Assembly (NCBI GenBank): GCA_938091805.1
Contig: CALKGV010000037.1
Coordinates: 1 to 44,138 of the forward strand
DNA length: 44,138 nucleotides
From: an uncultured archaeon
Lineage (GTDB): Archaea > Thermoproteota > Bathyarchaeia > Bathyarchaeales > DTEX01
Direction: 5' to 3'
This document shows positions 25,390 through 34,544 of the stretch, piece by piece. The number at the start of each line of letters is the position of its first letter. Positions within the stretch are counted from its first letter, which is position 1. Below the pieces are notes generated by a model that saw nothing but the letters and a program-made list of their open reading frames with translations, was not told where the DNA came from and did not search any database. A program made the translations under genes and the position numbers.

Positions 25390-26481
25390 TTAATCGTTTG
25401 TGTAAAAGGATTCTTTCTCTAAACCCAGGCTTAAGGAATTAAGCATCTCTTCAATTTTTTTGGAAACCATCTCTCTAAGCCTTTCTGAAACGCAGCCTTC
25501 CTGCACTTTTGCATTAAGCCTTTCTAGATCTATTTGCTGAATTTTCCCATCAGGCCACATGCAAATGTCAGCCTCTAGGTCAACGTAACGTATCCTGTTT
25601 GGGTAGACCTCTAAGGGCGTATTTATGTTAATGTAGGTACCCTTATACACCCCGTCGCTTGAGAAGTAGGATGTTTTAAAGCTCCATTCACCGATCCTCA
25701 TGCTTGTAACGGCGTAGTCTCCAGGTTCCTTCCGAACCTTGAGTCCATCATACATTCCGGGCGTGGAAAAAACTCTTAGGAGCTTTATTCGCTGTTCTTG
25801 CTCATTAAATGCTATTATACGAGCCTCTCCGAGATTGAAAACTCTTCCATCAATCTTCACATGTTCTATGCCTATTCTAGAACCCTCATGCGGATACTCG
25901 CGTCGAATTGTCTCTTTAAAAAGGGCTTCAACGTCCCTTAATGAACCGCCCCTTTCCAGGAGCTTCTCAGCCATTTCAAGCATGTAAGCTATTTTGCCGC
26001 CGCAAGCCTTGTAATAATGGTGTCCACTTATAGTTGGCACAACAACGCTTCTAATCTCGTCAAGCTTCCTTTTTGAGCAAGATGGAAATTCAACATCAGT
26101 ACGTATCCTCTTTTGAGAATCTGAAGCCCCGGCTTCCCCTAAGGCTTCATTTATGGTGGCCACCAGATTCGCATCTAGTTGCCCTTCTATAATTAGGGAT
26201 GCTGAAGCTGAAATTCTATGCCTAACAATAACGTCATCAAATATGTTAAACAATATTGATGTGAATTTCTTCACTGAAATGGAGTTGCCAATTACATTTA
26301 CACCTTGCTTATCGAAGCGGTCATTTATGTCCAGATCCGGCTGGCAATTATTCTCATGCGTAATTGGCAAATTGAATCTTTCTTTTATTGCAGCTGAAGG
26401 TTGAACTATTCTGAAGCCGTTGTCTAATAGTAGGCGTGTCAGCGCCGTTGAATATATGCCTCTTACTCTGGCTTTAAGCAT
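25390..26481 (-). CDS. FAU-1-like RNA-binding ribonuclease (RNase E/G-like + DUF402)
   Basis: This 363-residue protein has an N-terminal RNase E/G-like region with an S1-like start (VRGIYSTALTRLLLDNGFRIVQPS). The C-terminal DUF402 domain carries PGDYAVTSMRIGEWSFKTSYFSSDG, then YVDLEADICMWPDGKIQQIDLERL, with the acidic metal-site residues. Pyrococcus FAU-1 binds AU-rich RNA and cuts 5S rRNA precursors. This copy appears about 100 residues shorter, mostly in the middle. The ATG has GGTGT upstream. It follows rtcA by 13 bases and is probably co-transcribed with it, pairing two RNA-processing enzymes. Confidence 0.8.
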   Translation of the reverse strand: MLKARVRGIYSTALTRLLLDNGFRIVQPSAAIKERFNLPITHENNCQPDLDINDRFDKQGVNVIGNSISVKKFTSILFNIFDDVIVRHRISASASLIIEGQLDANLVATINEALGEAGASDSQKRIRTDVEFPSCSKRKLDEIRSVVVPTISGHHYYKACGGKIAYMLEMAEKLLERGGSLRDVEALFKETIRREYPHEGSRIGIEHVKIDGRVFNLGEARIIAFNEQEQRIKLLRVFSTPGMYDGLKVRKEPGDYAVTSMRIGEWSFKTSYFSSDGVYKGTYININTPLEVYPNRIRYVDLEADICMWPDGKIQQIDLERLNAKVQEGCVSERLREMVSKKIEEMLNSLSLGLEKESFYTND

Positions 26482-26494
26482 ATCTACACCGGCC

Positions 26495-27529
26495 CTATCT
26501 CTTTATGACCTTATAGAGACCATCAATTTTTTCGACGTGAAATTCCACACCAAGAATTTCGTTTGCAAGCCATATATTTGATTCTAGATGATCTGAGATT
26601 GCACGCGTCAAATATACAGATTCGCCTTTCGCCAGAGCCAAGTATGGAATGAGCATATCTGCCATATGCACATCGACCGTTGCTTCAGCATCTATCTCCT
26701 CGATAAGCTGCTTAACGGCTTCTTGAGCTACAGTCTCGCTGGTTTTACCCAGTTCACCTATAGAGTCGCTTCCTAGAAGGGCGCCTGTATCAGTCTCAGC
26801 CCATAAAACCAGAGAACTGCCCTTCTGCAGCGGATTTGAGAAATCATTTATAATGCGGATTTCAGGATTGAAGCCTCTTGCTTGAAGGAGCCTTTCAGCC
26901 TCCCTAGCCTGCCTCTCAGCAACCCTTCTATCGGCTAGGAATGTGCAGACTGAAACTCCTCTAATAGTTTTCAACCTACCGAACTCCTCAAGTTTTATCG
27001 GTAGAAAAACCCTGCAAGGTTTAACTTTTAATACTACTTCTCCCATGCCCTTCGGGTAATAACCGTATTTTATAACTTCAATTTGAACCGTTAACCCCAT
27101 GCGCTCAAGAAACTTGAGAAAAACATTTATGAGATAGTTTATTGTTGGCGAGTGTCTAACATCGGTTCCACCCCTAGAAATTCTAAGCGTAACGGGCTTT
27201 TCGGCGAAAGCGCATATTGGTAGGACTGTCATTATCAGCATCGGTATGCTGCCAGCCGTTCCTATCTCGGCAGATATTTCTCCGCCTTCTATTCCCCCAG
27301 GCTCAAACCATATTTCCTGCGACCCTACGTAGGCTCCCTTTACATTGGCGTTGCAAATCTTAGCTGCTGTCAAAACTGATTCTAAATGTTGCGGTCTTAA
27401 GCCTGGCTCACTACGCTTCTTGCGTATATTATAGATGTGAAGAGACTCGCCGATTATGCTGGCTAAGGCAATTGATAGTCTAAGTATGGTTCCGCTTCCG
27501 CTTTTTTGACCTCCATCTATCTCAAGCAT
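26495..27529 (-). CDS. rtcA: RNA 3'-terminal phosphate cyclase
   Basis: This 344-residue enzyme begins LEIDGGQKSGSGTILRLSIAL, the RtcA opening. It continues with RKKRSEPGLRPQHLESVLTAA and the late DVHMADMLIPYLALAKG segment, whose His is in the position of the adenylylated histidine of the HLADQ motif. Here the motif is HMADM, with Met for Gln. RtcA makes 2',3'-cyclic phosphate ends on RNA using ATP. I start at ATG 27529, which has GAGGAAG upstream; the frame is open to 27556. The gene precedes FAU-1. Confidence 0.9.
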   Translation of the reverse strand: MLEIDGGQKSGSGTILRLSIALASIIGESLHIYNIRKKRSEPGLRPQHLESVLTAAKICNANVKGAYVGSQEIWFEPGGIEGGEISAEIGTAGSIPMLIMTVLPICAFAEKPVTLRISRGGTDVRHSPTINYLINVFLKFLERMGLTVQIEVIKYGYYPKGMGEVVLKVKPCRVFLPIKLEEFGRLKTIRGVSVCTFLADRRVAERQAREAERLLQARGFNPEIRIINDFSNPLQKGSSLVLWAETDTGALLGSDSIGELGKTSETVAQEAVKQLIEEIDAEATVDVHMADMLIPYLALAKGESVYLTRAISDHLESNIWLANEILGVEFHVEKIDGLYKVIKR

Positions 27530-27759
27530 CGCAGCTTCCTCTTCAAGCAATAGCACTAAATAAAAAAATGTGGAGGGAGAAAAATAAGTTTACTTCGCGG
27601 AATTAATTGTTTCGCCTGCTTACGCATCAATGAAGCTGAAACATCTTTAATACTCTCGGCGTTACATAAGAAAGGTTGGCTTCTCTCTTAATTTACGTTA
27701 GTCTCCTTAAGCGGCAATTTAGGTTTAGGTTGAAAGGGATTGTGAAGAAGCCGAACAGA

Positions 27760-30288
27760 TCAATTGTTAAATAGCAATTCAATCTTTAAATTTGTTTGCT
27801 CAGCGTTTAAAGCTGAAGCCACTAAGGTTAACTCTTTCGCCTCGACGTTTTTCACCTTGATTTTCACATTTTTCATCTCGCCTGGCAGCAGGTCGAAGTA
27901 GTTGTCGTTTGCAATGGCAATATAGTTTTCCTTCACATCGACATTTACAAGCCTTGCATATCTGTCGGATCTAACCTTAACATTTAATGCTAATCCATCT
28001 CCCTCCTTTTTAATCTCAGAAACTTCTAAGCTGAGAAGAGCCTTTGGAAATTGGAGTTTCCTATGCTTGGTTAACAGCAGAACATTTCTATGCGTTTTAC
28101 CATCAGATTCAATGTCAAATACCGTTAGGAACTTAGAGATGTCGGTTATATTAAGGTCGGCCAGGGCATGTTTGATTACTAAGGATGATGAGTTAGCAGG
28201 GATTACATGATCACTCACTAGAGTTTTTGATGATTCCATATCTGCCAAATTGATGATGGTGATCTTAAGTCTACATTTAACATCGCTAAGCGTATCATTC
28301 ACTACCCATACTTCAATCATTCCATTCTTATAGAGCGGGGATACAATAACTGGCTCAAATGCCCTTTTAGCGAAGTAAAAGCCCATTTTAGGCAGCCCAT
28401 AATAGTCAACGGTTTCCCAGCACATATTAGGCCAAGGCGCATTGAAACTCCAGTATAATACACCGCCGCACCTGAATTTTCTCCGTCTGCAATGTTCTAT
28501 GGCTGTTTTAAGGGCCTCGGATTGAATAAGCATTGAAAGGGAAACATATTCATGGAGGTACCTAGGCTCGCCGTAATCCTCCATGTAAGATATAACCTTT
28601 TCAGGCACATGGTAGTGATACAGCCAATGTTCGTTTATTGGCCATAGGTTGTTAGGCGGAAGGAATTTTAACATGGCTTTAATATGTGGCGCTGCTTGCA
28701 TTCCAAACTCGCTTAGAAATCTGGCTTCATCCTTCAAGTAATCACTTATTGGAGCCATCCCATGGTAGACTTCCCAATTATGGCGGTCTCCCTCCATCAT
28801 ATCGTTAGGGTTATCTCCACCCCATGGGCTTGAAGGCCAGTATGGTCTTGAAGGATCAGTCTTTGACACAACGCTTGGCAGAACTTCAAAATCTATTTTT
28901 GGCCTTGTAAGTCCGTAGCCGCTAGCGAAGTCGAACATTTCATTTTCATTATTGCCGCACCAAAGAACTATTGAGGGATGATTCCTTAACCTACGTATTG
29001 TCGCTTCAGCCTCTTTTCTGACGAGATTTAGAAACTTTTCATCTTCTGGGTAATGTCCGCATGCGAAGTTAAAATCGTGCCATAGCATTATGCCGAGTTC
29101 ATCGCATATATCGTAGAATTCATCATATTCCACAAGTCCCCCTCCCCAAACCCTAAGCATATTATGGTTTCCCTCAGATGCTAAACGCAGTATGCTTTCG
29201 TATCGGTTCCTGTTTAGCCTAGATATCAATAAATCAGCTGGTATCCAATTTGCTCCCTTACAGAAGATTTTAACACCATTAATTTTAAAGTAGAAGACTT
29301 TACCATTTTCGGTCTCGCTGGATTCGGTGACGAGTTCAACCGTTCTTATTCCGAAACGCGTATTATATTCATCTTCAATCTTGCCTCCGATAATGAGCTC
29401 TATGTGAAGATTATAGAGGCTGGGTTTTCCACATCCTAAGGGCCACCAGAGCCTTGGCTTCTCAACTTTTACAGCAAAATTGTGAATTACACATTCTTTT
29501 CTGAGGGTCAATGGAGCCTCAGCATGGAACTTTAAGTCCTCACATTCACCGATTATTTTAATTGTAGCATCAGCGTCAACCCTTGAGTCGATTTCCACTG
29601 TAATCTCTACTTCGGTTCTCTCTTCATTTATGCTTAAGGTTTTCACGTATACATCGCTGATCGCAGCCGCATCGTAGGCGACTAGTTTAACGCTTCTCCA
29701 TATGCCGGCTGTTAAGAGTTTAATAGCCCAATCCCACCCATATTGATACTGTGCTTTCCTAGCGTATAGGCGGGCGTAGCTTCCGTTCCATAGCAAGTTT
29801 CTTTCGCTGAAATCTCCAGCGCGCCTAAGCGTTTCATACCATGGTGCGCCCAGCCTCACGGCTAAAACATTATGGTTTCCATACCTGAGTTTTTCTGAAA
29901 CATCTGTTGAGACAGGGGTAAACATGTCTTCATTGTCAGCTACACGTTTTCCATTAAGCCACACTGTTGCGAAGGTGTCCAGCCCCTCAAAGACTAATAT
30001 CACCTTTTTGCCCCTAAGATCTTCTGGAACATGAAATCCATATCGATACCACCAGTCAACCTTTTCAACCCACTCCCTCTTATCGCAGTTTTTTCCATAA
30101 AAAGGTTCTTCTATTAGGCCGTAGTTAAGCAACGTTTCATGAACTTCGCCGGGAACCTTTGCGTCAAGCCACCATGAGTCATCGTAGTCCTCCCTAAATT
30201 GCCCCATGCTGACGCCGAAATCAAAATGTTGCATCTTCCAAACACCGTCTAGGCTAATAACTCTCTTCAAGGCGTATCCCACAGTCAA
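27760..30288 (-). CDS. Beta-mannosidase, glycoside hydrolase family 2
   Basis: This 842-residue enzyme has the GH2 layout: a jelly-roll N-terminus (SLDGVWKMQHFDFG, VFEGLDTFATVWLNGK), an Ig-like domain and a TIM barrel. WCGNNENE holds the acid/base Glu448 and FLSEFGMQ the nucleophile Glu527. Two or more beta-sandwich domains follow. RVWGGGLVEYDEFYDICDELGIM and the LWHDFNFACGHYP loop are typical of beta-mannosidases. There is no signal peptide, so it probably cleaves imported mannosides. TTG 30288 or GTG 30282 starts it. A TATA box and a strong dyad lie directly upstream, which suggests sugar-responsive control. Confidence 0.88.
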   Translation of the reverse strand: MTVGYALKRVISLDGVWKMQHFDFGVSMGQFREDYDDSWWLDAKVPGEVHETLLNYGLIEEPFYGKNCDKREWVEKVDWWYRYGFHVPEDLRGKKVILVFEGLDTFATVWLNGKRVADNEDMFTPVSTDVSEKLRYGNHNVLAVRLGAPWYETLRRAGDFSERNLLWNGSYARLYARKAQYQYGWDWAIKLLTAGIWRSVKLVAYDAAAISDVYVKTLSINEERTEVEITVEIDSRVDADATIKIIGECEDLKFHAEAPLTLRKECVIHNFAVKVEKPRLWWPLGCGKPSLYNLHIELIIGGKIEDEYNTRFGIRTVELVTESSETENGKVFYFKINGVKIFCKGANWIPADLLISRLNRNRYESILRLASEGNHNMLRVWGGGLVEYDEFYDICDELGIMLWHDFNFACGHYPEDEKFLNLVRKEAEATIRRLRNHPSIVLWCGNNENEMFDFASGYGLTRPKIDFEVLPSVVSKTDPSRPYWPSSPWGGDNPNDMMEGDRHNWEVYHGMAPISDYLKDEARFLSEFGMQAAPHIKAMLKFLPPNNLWPINEHWLYHYHVPEKVISYMEDYGEPRYLHEYVSLSMLIQSEALKTAIEHCRRRKFRCGGVLYWSFNAPWPNMCWETVDYYGLPKMGFYFAKRAFEPVIVSPLYKNGMIEVWVVNDTLSDVKCRLKITIINLADMESSKTLVSDHVIPANSSSLVIKHALADLNITDISKFLTVFDIESDGKTHRNVLLLTKHRKLQFPKALLSLEVSEIKKEGDGLALNVKVRSDRYARLVNVDVKENYIAIANDNYFDLLPGEMKNVKIKVKNVEAKELTLVASALNAEQTNLKIELLFNN

Positions 30289-30318
30289 TAATTGTCCATT
30301 TGAATATTTAATTGAGTA

Positions 30319-30353
30319 GCGTAAATATAAACAATATTTGGCGTAAATATTGT
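30319..30353 (-). promoter_or_regulatory. Beta-mannosidase promoter with dyad operator
   Basis: ACAATATTT (30331-30339) and AAATATTGT (30345-30353) form a perfect 9-base inverted repeat with a 5-base spacer. On the minus strand it abuts the TATA box (GTTTATATTTACGC, about 30332-30319), located 32-44 bases before the start. GCGTAAATAT also occurs twice here (30320-30329 and 30342-30351 of the plus strand). A repressor bound at the dyad would block TBP/TFB; an activator is also possible. No copy is seen upstream of the GH106-like or kinase genes. Confidence 0.5.
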
Positions 30354-30442
30354 GATTTCAGCTAAAATTAGTAAGTTTGTAAATGCGCTGCTGGTCGGCA
30401 TGAGTGGTGGCAAGTTTAGGAAAAATCCCAAAAAGGTCTAAC

Positions 30443-31309
30443 CTAAATAGCGTTATTCATCTCAGGAGCTTTCGGATAAGAGCCTAATATTTTAACAAAA
30501 AGGGCACTAGCTCTTAGCCCCTCCAGCGCCTCAGCGCATCTGTCCTCAGATCTATGCCCCTCAAAATCCAAGTAAAAATTGTATTCCCATGGTCTCTGCT
30601 TAGTTGGCCTCGATTCGATCTTTGTAAGATTTATACCCCTAGATGCGAATTCTCCCAAGGCTTTGTAAAGCGCTCCGGGAACGTGTTTCGTTGAGAAAAT
30701 TATAGATGTCTTATCGTTCCCAGTTGGTGGAGAATCGGATTTAGATAGGACAAAGAAGCGTGTATAGTTGTTTGGGTTATCAGCTACGTCCTTGATGAGA
30801 ATTTCCATGTCATAGATTCTCGCAGCCCTTTCACTTGCAATCGCAGCTGCATCAGCCATGTTTCTCTCCTTAATCATTTTGACGCTTCCAGCAGTATCAT
30901 ATGTGGATATTAACTCGCATTTTAGGCGCTCCAGAAAATTCCTGCATTGCCCTAAAGCCTGGGGATGCGAGAAGATAACTTTTATTGAGTCGAGCTTGAC
31001 GCCCGGGTTAGCTATTAAACAATGAACTATTTTCAGAACGATCTCGCCGCAGACTTTTAAATCGTATTCTAGAAATAGATCGTAAACCTGCGTTACGCTC
31101 CCCTCAATAGAGTTCTCTATTGGGACAACGCCGAAATCAGTTTCGCCATTTTCGACGCTTCTAAATACGTCTGAGAAACGCTTACATGGAACTGGTTGAG
31201 CTATTTGGCCAAAAAACTCATAGATGGCGCTCTCGCTATATGCGCCCATCTCCCCTTGAAAGGCGACCTTAATGGATTTTTTAGGCGTGCTCATTCCCTC
31301 GATGCTCAT
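30443..31309 (-). CDS. pheA: Prephenate dehydratase
   Basis: This 288-residue enzyme has the two-lobed dehydratase domain: VAFQGEMGAYSESAIYEFFG, VPIENSIEGSVTQVYDLF and NYTRFFVLSK, in which Thr-Arg-Phe is the catalytic motif. A C-terminal ACT domain follows (GALYKALGEFASRGINLTKIESRPTKQ, WEYNFYLDFEGH) with the ESRP element that binds phenylalanine. It makes phenylpyruvate and is inhibited by phenylalanine in known members. ATG 31309 and an ATG six codons later are both possible starts. CTTTTAAATAG about 40 bases upstream is a TATA candidate. Confidence 0.93.
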   Translation of the reverse strand: MSIEGMSTPKKSIKVAFQGEMGAYSESAIYEFFGQIAQPVPCKRFSDVFRSVENGETDFGVVPIENSIEGSVTQVYDLFLEYDLKVCGEIVLKIVHCLIANPGVKLDSIKVIFSHPQALGQCRNFLERLKCELISTYDTAGSVKMIKERNMADAAAIASERAARIYDMEILIKDVADNPNNYTRFFVLSKSDSPPTGNDKTSIIFSTKHVPGALYKALGEFASRGINLTKIESRPTKQRPWEYNFYLDFEGHRSEDRCAEALEGLRASALFVKILGSYPKAPEMNNAI

Positions 31310-31475
31310 GTTAATTTCTCTCTTATGAGTTGAGCTCTATTTAAAAGATTCATCCAGCAAATAAGTTTAACTCCCTCATATTAATGGTTTGCTCTTATAT
31401 CTTACTTTCTAGATGCAAAAAGGTTAAATCTAGCCCAGTTATTAGCATAGCCATAAAATAGAGGTGTCTCTTCAG

Positions 31476-31979
31476 TTGGCATACAAATATATGTCGAAAG
31501 CATGGAGAAATCCGGGTGAAAGCTACGTTGAGGATCTGATGCGTGAAAGGGCTGTGCTTTGGCGTAGAGAGCCGACCGTGGTTAGAATTGATAAACCAAC
31601 GCGCATCGACAGGGCTAGGAGATTAGGGTATAAGGATAAATCTGGCTATGTGGTTGTGCGCGTCAAGGTGAGGAGAGGCGGATTAAGGAAACCTAGGCCT
31701 AGGTCTGGGAGGAGGCAGAAGCGCATGGGCGTCGCGAAATTTAAACCGGCGAAGAGCTTAAAACTGATAGCTGAGGAGAGGGCTGCAAGAAAATTCCCAA
31801 ACCTGGAGGTTCTCAACTCCTATTGGGTTTGGGAGGATGGGCGCTATAAGTGGTTTGAAGTTATAATGGTTGATAGAGTTCTTTTGCCAGATTTAAATCT
31901 TGGAAAGGGGAGAGGGAGAGTATTTAGAGGGTTAACAAGCGCTGGGAGAAAGGTTCGGGGATTAATGGCGAAAAGTTAG
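31476..31979 (+). CDS. rpl15e: 50S ribosomal protein L15e
   Basis: This 167-residue basic protein matches eukaryotic/archaeal L15e: [60 protein letters not shown] and [21 protein letters not shown] start at TTG 31476, which gives the usual N-terminus. An in-frame GTG at 31464 is part of its GAGGTG ribosome binding site. In archaea L15e is often next to RNase P and exosome-linked genes, and here that block follows after PvlArgDC and L13e. Confidence 0.95.
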   Translation: MAYKYMSKAWRNPGESYVEDLMRERAVLWRREPTVVRIDKPTRIDRARRLGYKDKSGYVVVRVKVRRGGLRKPRPRSGRRQKRMGVAKFKPAKSLKLIAEERAARKFPNLEVLNSYWVWEDGRYKWFEVIMVDRVLLPDLNLGKGRGRVFRGLTSAGRKVRGLMAKS

Positions 31980-32001
31980 TAAACGTTGATCGAAAAGAAG
32001 T

Positions 32002-32550
32002 TTATAATAGGAAGACCGCCGCGGCTATAACTGTTGTCCATAGACCGTTTTTATCTCCCCTAGCTGATTGACATACATTAGTTGTTTTAAAAATTTTTCC
32101 ACTGGCCTTATACACTTTTTTCCTTTCATCCCAAGCGGTTTCTGGGTTAAACTCTATTCCCAGCGTCATAGCCAGCATGGTTGCAGCGAGATCTTCAGCG
32201 TAATCGCCAGCCCTCTTCGCGGTCTCCCCGAAAGAGTGATGCTCAGAGAGATAACCGTATCCATCATTATTTTTCGGGAGGGCTAAGCCGACGGCTGCTG
32301 ATATTAAGCGATTAGGCTCATTAGTTTCATTTCGAGCCATAACGACGTAAGTTATTTGCCCTGGTTTTAGAAGTTTAAGTCCCTCCTCCCTCGAGATTAT
32401 TTTGCAGCCTGGTGGAAAAATGCTTGACATGCATACCAGATTGCATTTTTCAATGCCGGCTTTTCTTAAGGCGAGTTCGAAAGAGGCAAGCTTGTCCTTA
32501 TGTGCTCCCACGCCTTTGGTGAAGAACATCTTTTTTGGAATCATGTCCAT
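32002..32550 (-). CDS. pdaD: Pyruvoyl-dependent arginine decarboxylase
   Basis: This 182-residue proenzyme is self-cleaved between Ser42 and Ser43 in CMSSIFPPG, and Ser43 becomes the pyruvoyl group. Other conserved parts are [16 protein letters not shown] and [14 protein letters not shown], which includes the active-site Glu. It makes agmatine from arginine, the first step of archaeal polyamine synthesis, which also feeds agmatidine in tRNA-Ile. It is convergent with L15e (22-base gap). The ATG may be 32550 or 32544. Confidence 0.93.
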   Translation of the reverse strand: MDMIPKKMFFTKGVGAHKDKLASFELALRKAGIEKCNLVCMSSIFPPGCKIISREEGLKLLKPGQITYVVMARNETNEPNRLISAAVGLALPKNNDGYGYLSEHHSFGETAKRAGDYAEDLAATMLAMTLGIEFNPETAWDERKKVYKASGKIFKTTNVCQSARGDKNGLWTTVIAAAVFLL

Positions 32551-32732
32551 AAAATTATGGAGTATAGCGGTTTTTTAAAAATCTTTCTATTAAAAACCTT
32601 TTATAAATGAGCTATGTAAATTAAAAAACTAATAAAAATAATTTTTGGATTAAAGAGGTGAAAATTGAAGTCCATTTTAAGAAATAATTTAAATATTTGA
32701 GCTTGCCGTATTTTTAAGGAAGGTTGGTAGTG

Positions 32733-32939
32733 ATGATTAGGGCAATTGTGTATGGAAAGAGGGGAAGGCGTTACGGCAAAGGCTTCAGCGGGGAAGAGTT
32801 TAAGGCCGTTGGCTTAAGCGTTAAGGAGGCATTATCCCTAAAAATTCCAGTTGACATTAGGAGAAAAACTAGGCATGATGAAAATATCGAGACTTTGAGG
32901 CGTCACCTTAATTTAGCATCAGAGAATCTTAAAGCTTAA
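32733..32939 (+). CDS. rpl13e: 50S ribosomal protein L13e
   Basis: The 68-residue product has the L13e pattern: GRRYGKGFSGEEFKAVGLSVKEAL, then IPVDIRRKTRHDENIETLRRHL. L13e is found in Thermoproteota/TACK archaea and eukaryotes and is absent from most euryarchaea. It is the strongest single taxonomic hint in the window. I choose ATG 32733, nine bases after AAGGAAGG; TTG 32724 and GTG 32730 are alternatives. It leads the RNA-processing cluster that follows on the same strand. Confidence 0.85.
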   Translation: MIRAIVYGKRGRRYGKGFSGEEFKAVGLSVKEALSLKIPVDIRRKTRHDENIETLRRHLNLASENLKA

Positions 32940-32980
32940 GAGAAACGGTCGAGTTAATGATTGTCAATAAGTGATTGCTG

Positions 32981-33421
32981 ATGAAGAAGAAAATATCCTA
33001 TGTGGATCTAAGCTTCTTTGCGCATGCAACTGAGGATTCGGATAAGGTTCTCACCGCAGCTAAAAATATACTTCCATCAAATTACGTTGAGAAAGTATCT
33101 TTCAGCAAGAGTATTTTAAAAGGCGAGTATGGAAACCCAATAATATTATTTAGGTCGCAGATAAGAGAGCCGGAAGTTGCAGAGTCGCTGCTACTCAATA
33201 TTTCATTAAATCTGCCGTTAATCGATAAGGAGGAGTTAAACCAGTGCCTAAACCTTCACGTGGATGGAGGAAGCCTATACATTAGGCTAAATAAGCAAGA
33301 GGCTTTCAGAGGCAGATTCAAATTCTCCCAAGCTGATCCTATACGTATTCGCATAAAGTTTAAGGCATCAAAAATTGAGGAAATTAGGGAAATATGCCGA
33401 ACAATCGGGTTATTACCATGA
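32981..33421 (+). CDS. Predicted RNA-binding/exosome-associated protein (COG1325)
   Basis: This 146-residue protein matches the archaeal COG1325/DUF54 RNA-binding family, long predicted to work with the exosome. It has ISYVDLSFFAHATEDSDKVLTAAKNILP, LKGEYGNPIILFRSQI and LHVDGGSLYIRLNKQEAFRG. I place the start at ATG 32981; TTG 32975 also opens the frame. Its stop overlaps the start of the Rpp30 gene (ATGA), so the genes are coupled. Nearby L15e and RNase P genes are its usual archaeal neighbours. Confidence 0.8.
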   Translation: MKKKISYVDLSFFAHATEDSDKVLTAAKNILPSNYVEKVSFSKSILKGEYGNPIILFRSQIREPEVAESLLLNISLNLPLIDKEELNQCLNLHVDGGSLYIRLNKQEAFRGRFKFSQADPIRIRIKFKASKIEEIREICRTIGLLP

Positions 33422-34161
33422 AGAGTAGATTTGTAGATCTGCATCTCCGTCCGCCTATAGATCAAACTGATAGTGTTCGAATGCTAATTGAAAGGTCTGC
33501 TGAGCTAGGATATGGAATGGTGGGCGTAGCATTCCCCGCCGATGTGAAAAGGGAGCATATTGAGCATGTTCGGAAGACTTGTATAGATGTAGGCTTAGAC
33601 TTTACCACTAGGGTGAATTTAACGCCTAAAAATGGCGGGGAGCTCCTAAACGCTCTAAAAAAGGTTCGGGGAAAATTCGAGGTTGTGGCGGTAAGTTGCC
33701 GAACTAAAGAGGTCTACATACAGGCTGCTAAAGATAGAAGAGTTGATTTAATTTCCTCAGTTTTAGGAGAGTATGGAAGGGTCTTCTTCAGCGTTTCAGA
33801 GGCTAGGTTAGCTTCTGAGAAAAGTGCCGCCTTGGAGATTAGTTTGACGCCGCTACTTTCTCTTGAGGGGTTTCGCAGAATTCAATTCATGAGCGTTCTC
33901 AGAAGGGAAATTTTAGTCGCTGGTAAATTCAATGTGCCTATAGTTTTATCGAGTGGAGCTGATAATCCACGCTTACTTAGGAAACCTGATGACTATGCTT
34001 TTCTCGCATATCTCATAGGTCTTGATCCACGTACTGCTAAGTTAGCTCTCTCCACTAATCCAAGGAGCATAGTTGAGCGGAACAGAAGTAAAATGGATCC
34101 TAAATACGTATGTCCCGGTGCCTATTTACTCAAGAGGGGTGAGGATTGCTGGAAAAGATGA
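33418..34161 (+). CDS. rnp3: RNase P protein component 3 (Rpp30)
   Basis: This 247-residue TIM-barrel protein matches Rpp30: RFVDLHLRPPI, YGMVGVAFP, TTRVNLTP, VVAVSCRTKEVYIQAAKDRRVDLIS and VPIVLSSGADNPRLLRKPDDYAFL. With Pop5 it binds the catalytic domain of RNase P RNA and helps tRNA 5' processing. I start at ATG 33418, which overlaps the previous stop, rather than the upstream in-frame start at 33394. The gene overlaps the next one, rnp2. Confidence 0.93.
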   Translation: MKSRFVDLHLRPPIDQTDSVRMLIERSAELGYGMVGVAFPADVKREHIEHVRKTCIDVGLDFTTRVNLTPKNGGELLNALKKVRGKFEVVAVSCRTKEVYIQAAKDRRVDLISSVLGEYGRVFFSVSEARLASEKSAALEISLTPLLSLEGFRRIQFMSVLRREILVAGKFNVPIVLSSGADNPRLLRKPDDYAFLAYLIGLDPRTAKLALSTNPRSIVERNRSKMDPKYVCPGAYLLKRGEDCWKR

Positions 34162-34487
34162 GGCGGCGCTACATGCTGGTTAAAATTGACAGTGAAAAGG
34201 GGATTGACAAAAGAGATTTTCAAAGTGCTCTATGGTCCAGTATTATTCGCCTCTTCGGTGAGTATGGGGCCAGCCAGGTGGAGGCAACCTTAATTGAATA
34301 TGATGAAGAGAAAGGAATAGCAATATTACGTTGTTCACATAGGGCGTTAAACATCGTTAGGGCGGCGATGGCGGCTGTAACGAGGATTAATAATGTTGAG
34401 GCTTCCATACATGTGCTTCTAGCATCGGGAACATTAAGGGCCCTTAGGAAAAAATCTGGGGAAATGTTTATGCGTAAAAAGGGCTAA
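34146..34487 (+). CDS. rnp2: RNase P protein component 2 (Pop5)
   Basis: This protein of 109-113 residues matches Pop5: RRRYMLVKID, DFQSALWSSIIRLFGEYGASQVE and IAILRCSHRALNIVRAAMAAV. It forms a dimer of dimers with Rpp30 on RNase P RNA. ATG 34158 overlaps the previous stop (ATGA). TTG 34146 is also open and closer to the GGGGTGAGG upstream. In either case it is coupled to rnp3. Confidence 0.92.
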   Translation: MLEKMRRRYMLVKIDSEKGIDKRDFQSALWSSIIRLFGEYGASQVEATLIEYDEEKGIAILRCSHRALNIVRAAMAAVTRINNVEASIHVLLASGTLRALRKKSGEMFMRKKG

Positions 34488-34544
34488 AAGCAATATGCTG
34501 AAAACAATCATGGAACATTATGATTAAAGCGTGGGTGGGAAACG

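Noticed and set aside
32666-32701. An 11-codon leader-like ORF behind GAGGTGA upstream of L13e
   Set aside because: It is too short to judge, AT-rich and overlaps the probable TATA region of the L13e gene.
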